DNA from: Massilia sp. 9096
GTDB taxonomy: Bacteria > Pseudomonadota > Gammaproteobacteria > Burkholderiales > Burkholderiaceae_D
DNA length: 64,000 bases
Assembly (NCBI RefSeq): GCF_000745265.1
Contig: NZ_JQNN01000001.1
Coordinates: 620,001 to 684,000, forward strand
Reading direction: 5' to 3'
Made by a program: the position numbers and the translations under genes
The notes under the pieces: model-generated
What the model was told of the DNA's origin: nothing
The model's database searches: none
The model's input: the letters and a program-made list of their open reading frames with translations, nothing else
In this document: positions 46,835 to 56,080 of the stretch, piece by piece
Layout of the letters: every line of letters begins with the position of its first letter
How positions within the stretch are numbered: the first letter of the stretch is position 1

Positions 46835-47581
46835 ATGCACGACAAACGAGTGGCCTTGGTAACCGGCGGAATGGGCGGACTGGGGACGGCAATCTGCAGG
46901 CGCCTGCATGACGCGGGCTTCAAGGTGGCGGCAAGCTTCTCGCCCGACAATGCCGCGCCCGAGGCGTGGCTGGCGGCCCAGCGCGACGAAGGCTACCGCT
47001 TCGCCGCCTACAAGGTCGACGTCACCGACTATGGCGACTGCGAATGGATGATGCAGAAGCTGCTTGCCGAGCAGGGCCGTCTCGACGTGCTGGTCAACAA
47101 CGCCGGCATCACGCGCGATCGCAGCCTGCGCAAGATGGAAGCCGCCGACTGGCACGCGGTGCTGCGCGCCGATCTCGACAGCGTCTTCAACATGAGCAAG
47201 CAGGCGGTCGAGCCGATGATGGCACAGCACTGGGGCCGCATCGTCAACGTGTCGTCGGTCAACGCCCAGCAGGGCGCCTTCGGCCAGGTCAATTACGCCG
47301 CCGCCAAGGCGGGCATGCACGGCTTCACCAAGTCGCTGGCGCTCGAAATGGCGCGTCACGGCGTGACCGTCAACACGGTGTCGCCGGGCTATCTGCGCAC
47401 CCGGATGGTCGAGGCGATGTCGCCCCAGGTCTTGAAGGACAGGATCCTGCCGCAAATTCCGGTCGGACGCCTGGGCGAGCCGGACGAAGTCGCGGCGCTG
47501 GTCGCCTTCCTGGTGTCCGCGGACGCGGGTTTCATGACCGGGGCCAACATCGCCATCAATGGCGGCCAGCACATGTATTGA
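46835..47581 (+). CDS. phaB: Acetoacetyl-CoA reductase
   Basis: A 248-residue SDR enzyme, the usual length for PhaB. It reduces acetoacetyl-CoA to (R)-3-hydroxybutyryl-CoA with NADPH for polyhydroxybutyrate. Seen: VALVTGGMGGLGTAI, VNNAGITRD, and the catalytic set in NVSSVNAQQGAFGQVNYAAAKAGMHGFTKSL. TVNTVSPGYLRTRMV is followed by GFMTGANIAINGGQHMY at the end, the PhaB-type C-terminus. Start at 46835 (MHDKRVALVTGG). No phaA or phaC adjoins. It converges on the DksA-type gene with a 3-nt gap. Confidence 0.92.
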   Translation: MHDKRVALVTGGMGGLGTAICRRLHDAGFKVAASFSPDNAAPEAWLAAQRDEGYRFAAYKVDVTDYGDCEWMMQKLLAEQGRLDVLVNNAGITRDRSLRKMEAADWHAVLRADLDSVFNMSKQAVEPMMAQHWGRIVNVSSVNAQQGAFGQVNYAAAKAGMHGFTKSLALEMARHGVTVNTVSPGYLRTRMVEAMSPQVLKDRILPQIPVGRLGEPDEVAALVAFLVSADAGFMTGANIAINGGQHMY

Positions 47582-47584
47582 GCC

Positions 47585-48004
47585 TCAGCGTCGCTCGGCG
47601 CGCATCTGGCAGGCGATGCACAGGCGCGCTTCGGGCCGGGCCAGCAGGCGCGAGGCGCCGATCGGCTGACCGCATTCCTCGCACTCGCCGTAGCAGCCGT
47701 CCTCGATCCGCGCCAAGGCCTGGCGCAGCACCTGCGCTTCTTTCGCACGCTGGGCGGCCGCTTCGCGCGTCAAGTCATTCAATAAACGCACCGTCGCGCG
47801 GTCGAGCGGCGAGGTCTCGACCTCGGACACCGGCAGTTCGCCGGCAGGCGTCGACGCCACCGGCGGCCCGGCGTGCGCGAGCGCATCCAGGCGTTGTTCC
47901 AGCATCGATTTGAGCAGGCCAAGCTGCTCGGGACTCAGCGTTTCCACGGCGGCTCCATCAACCGCGCGCGCATGGACACACGCTGCCGCAATGGGCGTGT
48001 GCAA
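47585..48004 (-). CDS. DksA/TraR family zinc-finger protein
   Basis: A 139-residue protein. The N-terminal part forms coiled coil (LSPEQLGLLKSMLEQRLDALAH, then RATVRLLNDLTREAAAQRAKEAQVLRQALARI). A C4 zinc finger has YGECEECGQPIG and RLCIACQ. It is likely to bind RNA polymerase through the secondary channel like DksA. However, the coiled-coil tip lacks the DxxDxA motif of canonical DksA (the tip here reads ETSPLDRATV), so activity may differ. In this genome it may be one of several paralogues. Confidence 0.85.
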   Translation of the reverse strand: MHTPIAAACVHARAVDGAAVETLSPEQLGLLKSMLEQRLDALAHAGPPVASTPAGELPVSEVETSPLDRATVRLLNDLTREAAAQRAKEAQVLRQALARIEDGCYGECEECGQPIGASRLLARPEARLCIACQMRAERR

Positions 48005-48116
48005 TGGGCATCATGGGACTCTCCCTGGGACGTTCCGGCCTGGCCGGATGTCCGTCCCGGGGCCAGTGTAGCGCGGAACCCGGGGCTTGGGTATCGCCAG
48101 CCGAAGCGCACGCGGC

Positions 48117-48665
48117 TCAGGCGCCGGCATCCGGCGCCGGGACGGGAGCAGGGGGCGAATTGTGCAGCTTGATCACGTCCAGCTGGCCCTTGAGCGCGGC
48201 GAGCGCGGTCAGGATCGGCGCGACCTGGCCGGTTGCGGCGGCGGCGGCCAGGCCGAGCAGGCGTGCGACCAGGCCGATGCCATCGCCGATGCGGGTGATG
48301 CCCTGGATCTTGGCGGCGGCATCGGCGGTGAGCTGGATCACGTGCTGCTGCGGCTGGCCCAGCGAACTGACGATGCGGGCCGCGGCGTCCGCATACAGCC
48401 GGTTGGCGCGCTGGCGCAGTTCCTGCTCGGCCTCGAGCAGGGTGCGGGCGACGGTTTGTTCAGCGTCCGGCACGTCGCCCGGATAACGCCGGATGTCGCG
48501 CATCACGCGGTCGTGGAGGCTGTCGGCGCAGGCGGACAGGCGGTCGGCCAGTTCCTCGACCTGGCGCGCGCTCGACAGCGCTTCGGCCGGGGTGGCCGGC
48601 GCCGGCTTGGCGGCCACCCCGGCCGGCTCGGTGATGGTGCTGGTTTTGCTGACAGGGTCTGCCAT
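48117..48665 (-). CDS. Helical Ala-rich protein, unknown
   Basis: A 182-residue protein without a signal peptide. Mostly helical with heptad-like patterns (ARQVEELADRLSACADSLHDRVMRDI, ARTLLEAEQELRQRANRLYADAAARI) and a hydrophobic stretch GIGLVARLLGLAAAAATGQVAPILTALAALKG. The termini are Pro/Ala-rich. I do not recognise a family. It lies 15 nt after the stop of the lipoprotein gene at 48681-49544 and is probably co-transcribed with it; AAGGAG precedes the ATG at 48665. Confidence 0.7.
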   Translation of the reverse strand: MADPVSKTSTITEPAGVAAKPAPATPAEALSSARQVEELADRLSACADSLHDRVMRDIRRYPGDVPDAEQTVARTLLEAEQELRQRANRLYADAAARIVSSLGQPQQHVIQLTADAAAKIQGITRIGDGIGLVARLLGLAAAAATGQVAPILTALAALKGQLDVIKLHNSPPAPVPAPDAGA

Positions 48666-48680
48666 GGCGGCTCCTTCGGC

Positions 48681-49544
48681 TCAGTCGGACAGCGCTTCGC
48701 GGATCGACAGCAGGTCGCGGCCGTAGCCGGCCAGCATCCTGCGCACGTCTTCACTCGACAGCCGGTTGAGGTTTTCGCGCAGTTTCTGGTGGCCGGCGGC
48801 GACTTTCTTCAAGCCGTCCAGCGCCAGGTCGTAGCGCTTGTCGATCAGCTTGTATTCGGTCGCCTTGTTCAGGTAATGCACCTTGGCCAGCGTGACCAGC
48901 ATGCGGTCCGAGTTCCTGGTCGAAAACGGGATCTCGACGTCGAACACCCCGAGCACTGTCTTCTTCTCATTCTCGTTGGTCTTGGCGTACATCCTGGTGA
49001 GCACGATCATGGCCTCGAGCAGGACCTGGATGTCGGCGTCGCCGTCGCGGACCATGGTTTCGACGCTGCGGTTCTGGTAATTCGAGGCGATCACGCGCGT
49101 GAGCAGGCGCGTGACGCTGGTGTAGGCGGCGACGTGGCGCTGCTCGACGCCGGCATCGACGTTGGCCTGCAAGCCCGCGCCGAGGTCGTCGACCTGGGCC
49201 GACAGATCGTAGCGGGTGGCGCCGGCCAGCACGCCCAGCGTCTGCATGTACAGCACCACGGCTTTCTGGATGCTGACGAAATCGGCGTACACGGCCTTGC
49301 GGCGGGCATCGTTCTCCTTGGCGATCTTGTCGACCGCAGGCGACAGGTAGGGCTGTTCGCGCGCGTAGGTGTCGCGGTAGCGTTTCGACAGTTCGCCATA
49401 GCCGCCGAGCTTGGCGGACGCATCGGCGAACTGGCGCACTTCCGACAGGCTGACGGTCTCGGGGCTGGCGCAGCCGGCCAGCGCCAGGCCGAGCGACAGG
49501 CTCAGCGCGAAGATGAACGGTGTGAAGAAGCGGCGAAGTTCCAT
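48681..49544 (-). CDS. Helical lipoprotein, unknown
   Basis: A 287-residue protein. The signal ends in lipobox LAGC (about residue 25) followed by ASPETVSLSEV. The remainder is helical and charged (GELSKRYRDTYAREQPYLSPAVDKIAKENDARRKAVYADFVSIQKAV, RMLVTLAKVHYLNKATEYKLIDKRYDLALDGLKKVAAGHQKLREN). No recognised domain. It is probably a periplasm-facing membrane lipoprotein. AAAGGA precedes the start. It heads a two-gene unit with the 182-residue helical protein. Confidence 0.75.
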   Translation of the reverse strand: MELRRFFTPFIFALSLSLGLALAGCASPETVSLSEVRQFADASAKLGGYGELSKRYRDTYAREQPYLSPAVDKIAKENDARRKAVYADFVSIQKAVVLYMQTLGVLAGATRYDLSAQVDDLGAGLQANVDAGVEQRHVAAYTSVTRLLTRVIASNYQNRSVETMVRDGDADIQVLLEAMIVLTRMYAKTNENEKKTVLGVFDVEIPFSTRNSDRMLVTLAKVHYLNKATEYKLIDKRYDLALDGLKKVAAGHQKLRENLNRLSSEDVRRMLAGYGRDLLSIREALSD

Positions 49545-49629
49545 GGGTCCTTTCTCGACGGCGCCAGGCCGTGGCGGAAAAGTCCCATTTTTTCAAAAAT
49601 GCTGCCGAGCTATATTGCTAATAGTCAAG

Positions 49630-50448
49630 TTAGCCGACGTCGGCGATGGCGCCGATAGGCGTGGCCGGGCGCGCGGTCTCGACTCCGCGCCAGCCCAGGC
49701 CGGCCACGGTGTCGCCGCCGGGAATGTATTCGCAGCCGACCCAGCCTTCATAGCCGAGCTCGTCGAGCAGGCGCAACAGGAAGGGGTAGTTGATTTCGCC
49801 GCTGCCCGGCTCATGGCGGCCCGGCACGTCGGCGATCTGGATGTGGCGGATGATCGGCATCCGTTCGCGCAGTGTATTGGCGAGGTCGCCTTCCATGCGC
49901 TGCATGTGATAGACGTCGTACTGCAGGAACAGGTTGTCGACCGCGCACTCGGCGATGATGGCGGCGGCCTGGGCGCTCCGGGTCAGGAAGTAGCCGGGCA
50001 TGTCGCGATTGTTGATGGGCTCGATCAGCAGGCGGATGCCGTGCGGCGCCAGCTGGCCGGCGGCAAAGCGCAGGTTGTCGACGAAGGTCGCGTGGGCGCG
50101 CGCCTGCGAGACCTTGGGCGGGGTGCGGCCTGCCATGCAGTGCAATTGCTTGACGCCCAGGTCGAGCGCGTATTCCAACGCCAGGCCGACGCTGTCCTGG
50201 AATTCGCCGATGCGGCGCGGATCGCAGGCCATGCCGCGGTCGCCCGCACCCCAGTCTCCCGGCGGCATGTTGTGCAGCACGAGCTCGAGGTCGTAACGGT
50301 GCAGGCGGGCTTCGATCTGTTCCGGCTCGAAAGCGTAAGGAAACAGGAATTCGACCGCGTCGAAGCCGGCCGAGCGTGCCGCGGCGAAGCGGTCGAGGAA
50401 AGGCAGCTCGTTGAACAGCAGGCTCAGGTTGGCGGCAAACTTCGGCAT
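49630..50448 (-). CDS. hyi: Hydroxypyruvate isomerase family (TIM barrel)
   Basis: A 272-residue sugar-phosphate isomerase/epimerase-type TIM barrel. Matches to Hyi: MPKFAANLSLLFNELPFLDRFAAARSAGFDAVEFLFPY, LHNMPPGDWGAGDRGMACDP, LLIEPINNRDMPGYFL (catalytic Glu), YDVYHMQRMEGDL, HIQIADVPGRHEPGSGEINY and GWVGCEYIPGGDTVAGLGW. The family interconverts hydroxypyruvate and tartronate semialdehyde, or acts on 2-oxotetronates (OtnI), which are hard to tell apart by sequence alone. No gcl or glxR adjoins, so the pathway is not set by context. Start at 50448. Confidence 0.88.
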   Translation of the reverse strand: MPKFAANLSLLFNELPFLDRFAAARSAGFDAVEFLFPYAFEPEQIEARLHRYDLELVLHNMPPGDWGAGDRGMACDPRRIGEFQDSVGLALEYALDLGVKQLHCMAGRTPPKVSQARAHATFVDNLRFAAGQLAPHGIRLLIEPINNRDMPGYFLTRSAQAAAIIAECAVDNLFLQYDVYHMQRMEGDLANTLRERMPIIRHIQIADVPGRHEPGSGEINYPFLLRLLDELGYEGWVGCEYIPGGDTVAGLGWRGVETARPATPIGAIADVG

Positions 50449-50545
50449 GCGGACGGTCTCCAATCGTAATAAGACCGCCATGCTAAACCATCGCGGCCCC
50501 CAGCGTGGCCGCGCACGCTTGGCCGCGCTGTCGGACTGGAGCTCG

Positions 50546-51834
50546 TCAGTTTGTCGGCGCGGCCGGCAGCGGTTGGTCGCTCAGGCGCCGCATCGGCGTG
50601 AACAGCCAGGCCAGCAGCGCGGCGCCGCTCAGGAACAGCCCGGCGCCGACGAACAGGGCCCCGAGCGCGACCCGTCCGGCGATCCAGCCGCCCGCCGCCG
50701 CGGCCAGCGGCGCCAGGCCCATGACCACGAACATGAAGATGCTCATCGTGCGTCCGAGCATGGCCTTCGGCACGCGCTGCTGGACCCAGCTGAACACCGT
50801 CACGTTGACGAAGCCGCCCAGCGCCCCGATCGCCATCAGGAGCAGCATGCCTTGCCACAGCGCCGTGATCGCGCCCATCAGCGGCACCATCAGCCCGATG
50901 CTCCCGTCGAGCAGCAGCAGCGTGATGCCGAGGTTGCCGATCCGGCGCTTGCCGACGAGGCCCGCCAGCGCCATGCCGGCCAGCGCACCGGCGCCTTGCG
51001 CTCCGGCCAGCAGGCCCAGCGCCGACGCACCCTGTAGACGCGTGCTGGCCAGCAGCGGCAGCGCCACCTGCAGGACGCCGCCCACCACGCACGAGCACAG
51101 GCCCCAGTACAGGAACGCCGTGCGCAGGGTGGCGTCGCGCCAGACCGCGGCGATGCCGGCGCCGACCTCCTGCAGCAACAGGCCTGGCCGCGCCGGCGTG
51201 GCCGGGGCCGCCATCGCCATCGGCAGCGGACGCACCTTGGCCAGCGTCCACGCCGACAGCGCGAAACTGAAGGCGTCGAAGCCGAACGCCAGCGCCAGTC
51301 CGCGCGCATCGCGCATGCCGGCGCTGCCGTAGCCGGCCAGTGCGAACAGCAGGCCGGCCAGCAGCGGCCCGGCCAGCATCGTCACCTGGCGGATCGCCAT
51401 CAACATGCCGTTGGCCGCCTGCAGGCCGGCGCCACCACGTGGGGCAGCATCGAGGTGCCGGCCGGGATGCTGAAGGCCGAGGCCAGGCTCAGGCCCAGCG
51501 CCAGCGCGATCGCCAGCGTCAGGGTGACGCCGCCGCTGTACACCAGGATCGCCAGCACGGCCAGCAGCACCGTGTTGACGTACTTGGTCAGCATTAATAT
51601 CGCCTTGGGCGAATGGCGGTCGACCACGGCGCCGCCGAACAGGATCAGCACGGCGCGCGGCGCCCCCATCAACGCCAGCACCAGGCCGAGCGTGGCGGGG
51701 TCGTGCGAAAGTTTGAGCACCAGCCATGGCAGGGCGATCAAGGTGAACTGGTCGCCGAGGGCGGAAATCACGCCGCCGCCCGTCAGCCAGGCAAAGTTAC
51801 GGTCACGCAGCACGTTACGTGGGGACGCCGACAT
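50546..51834 (-). pseudogene. MFS transporter, frameshifted
   Basis: Two frames together make a normal MFS transporter. The N-terminal part (51834 down to about 51430) has MSASPRNVLRDRNFAWLTGGGVISALGDQF and five membrane helices, and ends SIPAGTSMLPHVVAPA. The C-terminal part continues LQAANGMLMAIRQVTMLAGPLLAG in another frame down to 50546. The expected run VVAPAxLQAANG is broken at about 51421-51435, where a net +1 or -2 change shifts the frame. It belongs to the DHA1/MFS_3 drug-efflux type. Everything else looks intact, so this is either a recent mutation or a sequencing error. It follows a MarR gene by 99 nt. Confidence 0.85.
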
Positions 51835-51933
51835 CGCTTTCTCCTTCTTCTTGGTGGGTCGATCGGACACCGCCGGCGCGCGCGCGTACGCCTGCGCGCG
51901 AGCCGGATCATTCATTCACCGCTCATTTGCCGC

Positions 51934-52365
51934 TCATTTGCCGATCAGCTGGGCCAGCAGCCCCGAGCTCGCCTCGATCTGGTCGCGCGCCGGCCCACCC
52001 AGCGCCATACGGCTGACGTTGTCGACGACGACGGTGGCGTTGGTTACCAGTTCGTCGCCGGCCGGCGTGATCAGCGCGTAACCGACACGGGCGTCGCGCG
52101 GATCGCTCTGGCGCGTGACCAGGCCGATCTTTTCCAGCGGCAGCAGGGAGCGCGTGACGCCGGACGCGGTCAGGCCGAGCTGCTCGGCCAGGTCGACGCG
52201 GCGCAGGCGGCCGCCCGGGGCGCGCTGCAATTGCAGCAGCAGCTGGTAGTCGGAAAAGCTGATGCCGTGATGGCTGCCGAGGGCGCTGTCCAGGCGGCGC
52301 GACAGCGTCGCCCAGGCGCGCGACAGGCGCAGGCAGAATTCGGTGGTGAGGGTGTCGGTCGACAT
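51934..52365 (-). CDS. MarR family transcriptional regulator
   Basis: A 143-residue MarR protein. The winged-helix core is LDSALGSHHGISFSDYQLLLQLQRAPGGRLRRVDLAEQLGLTASGVTRSLLPLEKIGLVTRQSDPRDARVGYALITPAGDEL, with the DxR wing motif (DPRDAR). It is the first gene of a unit with the MFS transporter, the classic MarR efflux layout: repressor plus pump. The start at 52365 has AAGGAG upstream. Palindromic operators (52400-52459) lie 35-95 bp before it. Confidence 0.92.
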   Translation of the reverse strand: MSTDTLTTEFCLRLSRAWATLSRRLDSALGSHHGISFSDYQLLLQLQRAPGGRLRRVDLAEQLGLTASGVTRSLLPLEKIGLVTRQSDPRDARVGYALITPAGDELVTNATVVVDNVSRMALGGPARDQIEASSGLLAQLIGK

Positions 52366-52399
52366 GAAAGCTCCTTGGTTGGCGGGATACCGGAGAGAT

Positions 52400-52459
52400 A
52401 CTTGATTACGCAAATATATGTGTCTTTATGTAGGTTGACAACTACTTGAGTAATCAAGT
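52400..52459. promoter_or_regulatory. MarR-type operator pair
   Basis: ACTTGA-GTAA-TCAAGT (52444-52459) is a perfect inverted repeat. A second, half-kept copy ACTTGA-TTAC-GCAAAT lies at 52400-52415. CTTGATTAC (52401-52409) is also inverted as GTAATCAAG (52450-52458). The positions overlap the AT-rich promoter of the MarR gene, fitting autorepression. Confidence 0.6.
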
Positions 52460-52473
52460 GTTGTTGAAAGGCG

Positions 52474-52516
52474 AAAAAAATCCGGGCTGGGTGACTTTGG
52501 CAGTCATCAGCCCGGA
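52474..52516 (-). terminator. Rho-independent terminator after rhlE
   Basis: TCCGGGCTG (52481-52489) pairs with CAGCCCGGA (52508-52516), with an inner GACT/AGTC stem. On the reverse strand the stem is followed by seven T residues, 42 nt after the rhlE stop. Confidence 0.88.
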
Positions 52517-52557
52517 TCGGGTCGATTCAGGCGGCGCGGGGGAGCGCCGCCCTGGCA

Positions 52558-54045
52558 TCAGCGGTCGCCGCCCGAGCGCGCGCTCGAGGCCGGGCGCGGA
52601 CCGCGGTTCTGCGAACGGCCGCCGTTGCCGCCGCCGTTACCACCACCGTTGCCGCCGCCGCTGCCACCGCCATTGCCGCGGTTGCCCGGCTGGCCGCCGC
52701 GGTTGCCGTTCGGCTGGCCACTGCGGCCGCCGTTGCCGTTGCCCGAGGCGCTGCGCGGTGCGCCAGCAGGCTGGCCTGCGCTGCGCGCCTGGCCGCCGCG
52801 GTTGCCATTGCCGTTGCCGCCCGGACGGCCGCCACGGCCCGAATGGCCCGGGGCGCCGCTGCGCAGCTGGATCGGCTGCGCCTTGGCGGTCGGGTCCGGC
52901 TCGAAGCCCGGGATCACGTCGCGCGGCAGGGTCTGCTTGATCAGCTTTTCGATGTCTTTCAGCATCTGGTGCTCGTCGACACAGACCAGCGACACGGCTT
53001 CGCCGGTGGCGCCGGCACGGCCGGTGCGGCCGATGCGGTGCACGTAATCTTCCGGCACGTTCGGCAGGTCGTAGTTCACGACGTGCGGCAGCTGGTCGAT
53101 GTCGATGCCGCGCGCGGCGATGTCGGTCGCGATCAGTGCGGTCAGGCTGCCGTCCTTGAACTCGGCCAGCGCCTTGGTGCGCGCCGACTGGCTCTTGTTG
53201 CCGTGGATCGCCATCGCGCCGATGCCATCCTTGCCCAGCTGCTCGACCAGTTTATTGGCGCCGTGCTTGGTGCGGGTGAATACCAGCACCTGCTTCCAGT
53301 TGTTGGTCTTGATCAGGTGCGCCAGCATCGGGTGCTTCTTGTCGCGGTCGACCGGGTGGATCTTTTGCGAGATCACTTCCACGGTCGAGTTGCGGCGCGC
53401 GACTTCGATCATCCCCGGGTTGTTCAGCAGCTTGTCGGCCAGCGCCTTGATCTCGTCCGAGAAGGTGGCCGAGAACAGCAGGTTCTGGCGCTTCGGCGGC
53501 AGCACCGCCAGTACTTTCTTGATGTCGTGGATGAAGCCCATGTCGAGCATGCGGTCGGCTTCGTCCAGGATCAGGATTTCGATCTTGTCGAGCTTGATCG
53601 TGCCCTGGCCGACGTGGTCGAGCAGGCGGCCAGGAGTGGCGACCAGGATGTCGACGCCGTTGGCCAGCAGCTTGATCTGCGGGTTGATGCCGACGCCGCC
53701 GAAGATCACGGCCGAGTTCAAATTGGTGTACTTGGCATAGGTGCGCACGTTTTCCTCGACCTGGGCGGCCAGTTCGCGGGTCGGGGTCAGCACCAGCGCA
53801 CGGATCGGGCGCTTCGAGGTTTTATTGGTCAGCGCCAGGCCGGCCTTGTCGGTCGACAGGCGGTGCAGCACCGGCAGGGTAAAGCCGGCGGTCTTGCCGG
53901 TGCCGGTCTGCGCGCCCGCGAGCAGGTCGCCGCCGCCAAGCACGGCGGGGATCGCCTGGGCCTGGATCGGGGTCGGAGCGGTGTAGCCTGCTTCAGTAAC
54001 GGCGCGCACGATGGCGTCGGTCAAACCGAGAGTAGAAAATGACAT
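52558..54045 (-). CDS. rhlE: DEAD-box RNA helicase RhlE
   Basis: A 495-residue helicase. Q motif ([27 protein letters not shown]), [38 protein letters not shown], and C-terminal ARGIDID and [10 protein letters not shown] are all present. Residues after about 385 are low complexity: Gly/Asn/Arg/Gln-rich ([24 protein letters not shown]), an RNA-binding tail of unusual asparagine content. It likely works in RNA degradation, ribosome assembly and cold adaptation. A consensus promoter gives a leader of about 129 nt. Confidence 0.95.
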   Translation of the reverse strand: MSFSTLGLTDAIVRAVTEAGYTAPTPIQAQAIPAVLGGGDLLAGAQTGTGKTAGFTLPVLHRLSTDKAGLALTNKTSKRPIRALVLTPTRELAAQVEENVRTYAKYTNLNSAVIFGGVGINPQIKLLANGVDILVATPGRLLDHVGQGTIKLDKIEILILDEADRMLDMGFIHDIKKVLAVLPPKRQNLLFSATFSDEIKALADKLLNNPGMIEVARRNSTVEVISQKIHPVDRDKKHPMLAHLIKTNNWKQVLVFTRTKHGANKLVEQLGKDGIGAMAIHGNKSQSARTKALAEFKDGSLTALIATDIAARGIDIDQLPHVVNYDLPNVPEDYVHRIGRTGRAGATGEAVSLVCVDEHQMLKDIEKLIKQTLPRDVIPGFEPDPTAKAQPIQLRSGAPGHSGRGGRPGGNGNGNRGGQARSAGQPAGAPRSASGNGNGGRSGQPNGNRGGQPGNRGNGGGSGGGNGGGNGGGNGGRSQNRGPRPASSARSGGDR

Positions 54046-54353
54046 AGTTATTCAGTAGTGATCGGCCCGCCGCACGTCTTTCGACGCCGCGCCAGTCCAG
54101 CCGACCGAGACAAAGAAATCCAGGGCGGCCGGGACTGGACGCCGGCTCGCCGAGATGTGGCCATACATTAGCCACATGGCATTATAGTGAAAAAAGTTTC
54201 GCTAGGGAAATTTAGCGCAGCCCGGAGGCTGGTGGAAGCAGGGGAGGTGCGGCGCCAGGGGCTGAACCAGGAAGGCGCCGGATGCAACTTACACAGGGCG
54301 TATTTTACGCCAAAGCCCGGATCCTCGCAGGAGCCGGGCGTGAACTGCAGAAA
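54046..54353. other. 308-bp gap: rhlE leader region
   Basis: No gene. It holds the rhlE promoter (54181-54209) and a structured leader. TGTGGC/GCCACA (54156-54176) forms a hairpin near the transcript start; CCAGTCC (54092-54098) pairs with GGACTGG (54132-54138). To the right, GCCCGG/CCGGGC with an inner stem (54315-54339) may be a weak terminator for suhB, with only three T residues. Confidence 0.5.
54181..54209 (-). promoter_or_regulatory. rhlE promoter
   Basis: On the reverse strand TATAAT (54186-54181) is a perfect -10, with TTCCCT (54209-54204) 17 bp upstream as a weak -35. The start is expected near 54174, about 129 nt before the ATG. Confidence 0.6.
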
Positions 54354-55145
54354 TCAGTTATGAAAGGGGTTCAACAAAGCGACCATGCCGGCGAAGACTT
54401 TCGGACCGGCCGCGATCACGTCACCCTTGTTCAGGTACTGCGATTCGCCGTTGAATTCGCCGACGATGCCGCCGGCTTCGGTCACCAGCAGCGAGCCGGC
54501 CGCGATGTCCCAGATCTTCAGGCCTTTTTCGAAAAAGCCGTCGACGCGGCCGGCGGCCACGTTGGCCAGCTCCATCGCCGCCGAGCCGCTCGAACGCACG
54601 CCGTGGCAGCGCGCGGCCACGACTTCGTACATGCGCAGGTATTCGGCCAGCGCGCGCGGATCGGCGCCGTGGCCGGAACCGACCAGGGCCTTGTTGATGC
54701 GGTCCGGGTTGCGCACGCGGATGCGCTTGTCGTTCATGTAGGCGCCGGCGCCCTTGGTGGCGGTGAACAGGTCGTTGCGGACCGGGTCGTAGACCACGGC
54801 CTGGGTGATCACGCCGCGCTGCTGCAGCGCGATCGAGATGCAGTAGTTCGGGTAGCCGTGCAGGAAGTTGGTGGTGCCGTCGATCGGATCGATGATCCAG
54901 ACGTACTCGCTCTCGTCGTTCATGTTGCTCGATGCGCCCGATTCTTCGGCCAGGATCGCGTGGTCGGGATAGGCTTTCAGCAGCGTCTCGACGATCGCCT
55001 GTTCCGATGCCTGGTCGACGTCCGTGACGAAGTTGTTATGGCTCTTTTCGCTGACGGTGATGCGATCGAGATCAAAGGATGCGCGATTGATGACGGTCGC
55101 GGCGCGACGGGCGGCCTTGATGGCCGTGTTGAGCATGGGGTGCAT
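54354..55145 (-). CDS. suhB: Inositol monophosphatase family protein SuhB
   Basis: A 263-residue FIG-superfamily phosphatase. Metal-binding motifs: EESG, WIIDPIDGTTNF and the C-terminal GLKIWDIAAGSLLVTEAGG. In proteobacteria SuhB is also part of the ribosomal-RNA antitermination complex with NusA, NusB, NusE and NusG. The start at 55145 (MHPMLNTAIKAARR) matches SuhB of relatives. It is divergent from trmJ with a 168-bp gap; the suhB-trmJ neighbourhood is common in proteobacteria. Confidence 0.95.
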   Translation of the reverse strand: MHPMLNTAIKAARRAATVINRASFDLDRITVSEKSHNNFVTDVDQASEQAIVETLLKAYPDHAILAEESGASSNMNDESEYVWIIDPIDGTTNFLHGYPNYCISIALQQRGVITQAVVYDPVRNDLFTATKGAGAYMNDKRIRVRNPDRINKALVGSGHGADPRALAEYLRMYEVVAARCHGVRSSGSAAMELANVAAGRVDGFFEKGLKIWDIAAGSLLVTEAGGIVGEFNGESQYLNKGDVIAAGPKVFAGMVALLNPFHN

Positions 55146-55313
55146 AAAGCTTCCGTGAAAAAGGCTGACGCCACCGCGCGGGAGCGCCGTGAACGAACAT
55201 GAACGATGAGAATTAAAGAGCAAAGCGGTGGCGAAATCGTTAAAATCCCGGCCGGGCAACAAGCCAGGGCCAAGATTCTTGTTCTACGTCACCGCGAGAT
55301 ACCGCTATTCTAA

Positions 55314-56069
55314 ATGAACCCGACCGAAACTGACATACCTCTTTTCAAACGGCTACGCTTTGTGTTAGTGGAAACCAGCCGTGCAGGCAACGTCGGCTCG
55401 GTTGCGCGCGCCATGAAGACGATGGGCTTTAGCGACCTGGTGCTGGTCGCGCCGCGCTGCGACGACCTCTTGCACGACGCGGAAGCGGTGGCGTTTGCCA
55501 GCGGCGCCATCGACGTGCTGCAGGGGGCGCGCATCGTGCCGACCATCGGCGAGGCGCTCGAAGGTTGCAATTTCGCCGCCGCGGTGTCGGCGCGGCTGCG
55601 CGAGTTCTCGCCGCCGGTGTGGTCGCCGCGCGAGTTGTCGAACCACGTCGCGGGCGACGCCAGCCTGTATCCGGCCCTGATCCTCGGCAACGAGCGCGTC
55701 GGCTTGCCGAATGCGATCGTCGAGTCGAGCAACGTGCTGATCAACATCCCGGCCAATCCCGACTATTCGTCGCTGAACCTGTCGCAGGCGGCCCAGGTGC
55801 TGGCCTACGAATGCCGGCTGGCGGCGCAAGGCGAGAATCGGACGCAGGAGGGCGTCGGCTTCCACGGCGAAGCGGCCAGCCTGGCCCAGATCGAGGGCAT
55901 GTACGCGCACCTGGAAGACGCGCTGGTGGCGATCGGCTTTCTCAACGCCGACAACCCGAAAAAGCTGATGCCGCGCCTGAAACGCCTGTTCGCGCGCACG
56001 CAGCTGGAAACCGAGGAAGTCAACATCCTGCGCGGCATCGCGCGCCAGATGATGCGCGGACGCGAGTAG
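55314..56069 (+). CDS. trmJ: tRNA (Cm32/Um32) 2'-O-methyltransferase TrmJ
   Basis: A 251-residue SPOUT methyltransferase. The knot motifs RFVLVETSRAGNVGSVARAMKTMGF, LILGNERVGLPNAIVE and INIPANPDYSSLNLSQAAQVLAYE are clear. The C-terminal helical tail (IEGMYAHLEDALVAIGFLNADNPKKLMPRLKRLFARTQL) is typical of TrmJ. It methylates position 32 in the tRNA anticodon loop. Divergent from suhB, convergent with the YdcF-type gene (11-nt gap). Confidence 0.94.
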   Translation: MNPTETDIPLFKRLRFVLVETSRAGNVGSVARAMKTMGFSDLVLVAPRCDDLLHDAEAVAFASGAIDVLQGARIVPTIGEALEGCNFAAAVSARLREFSPPVWSPRELSNHVAGDASLYPALILGNERVGLPNAIVESSNVLINIPANPDYSSLNLSQAAQVLAYECRLAAQGENRTQEGVGFHGEAASLAQIEGMYAHLEDALVAIGFLNADNPKKLMPRLKRLFARTQLETEEVNILRGIARQMMRGRE

Positions 56070-56080
56070 GCCCGGCCGGT

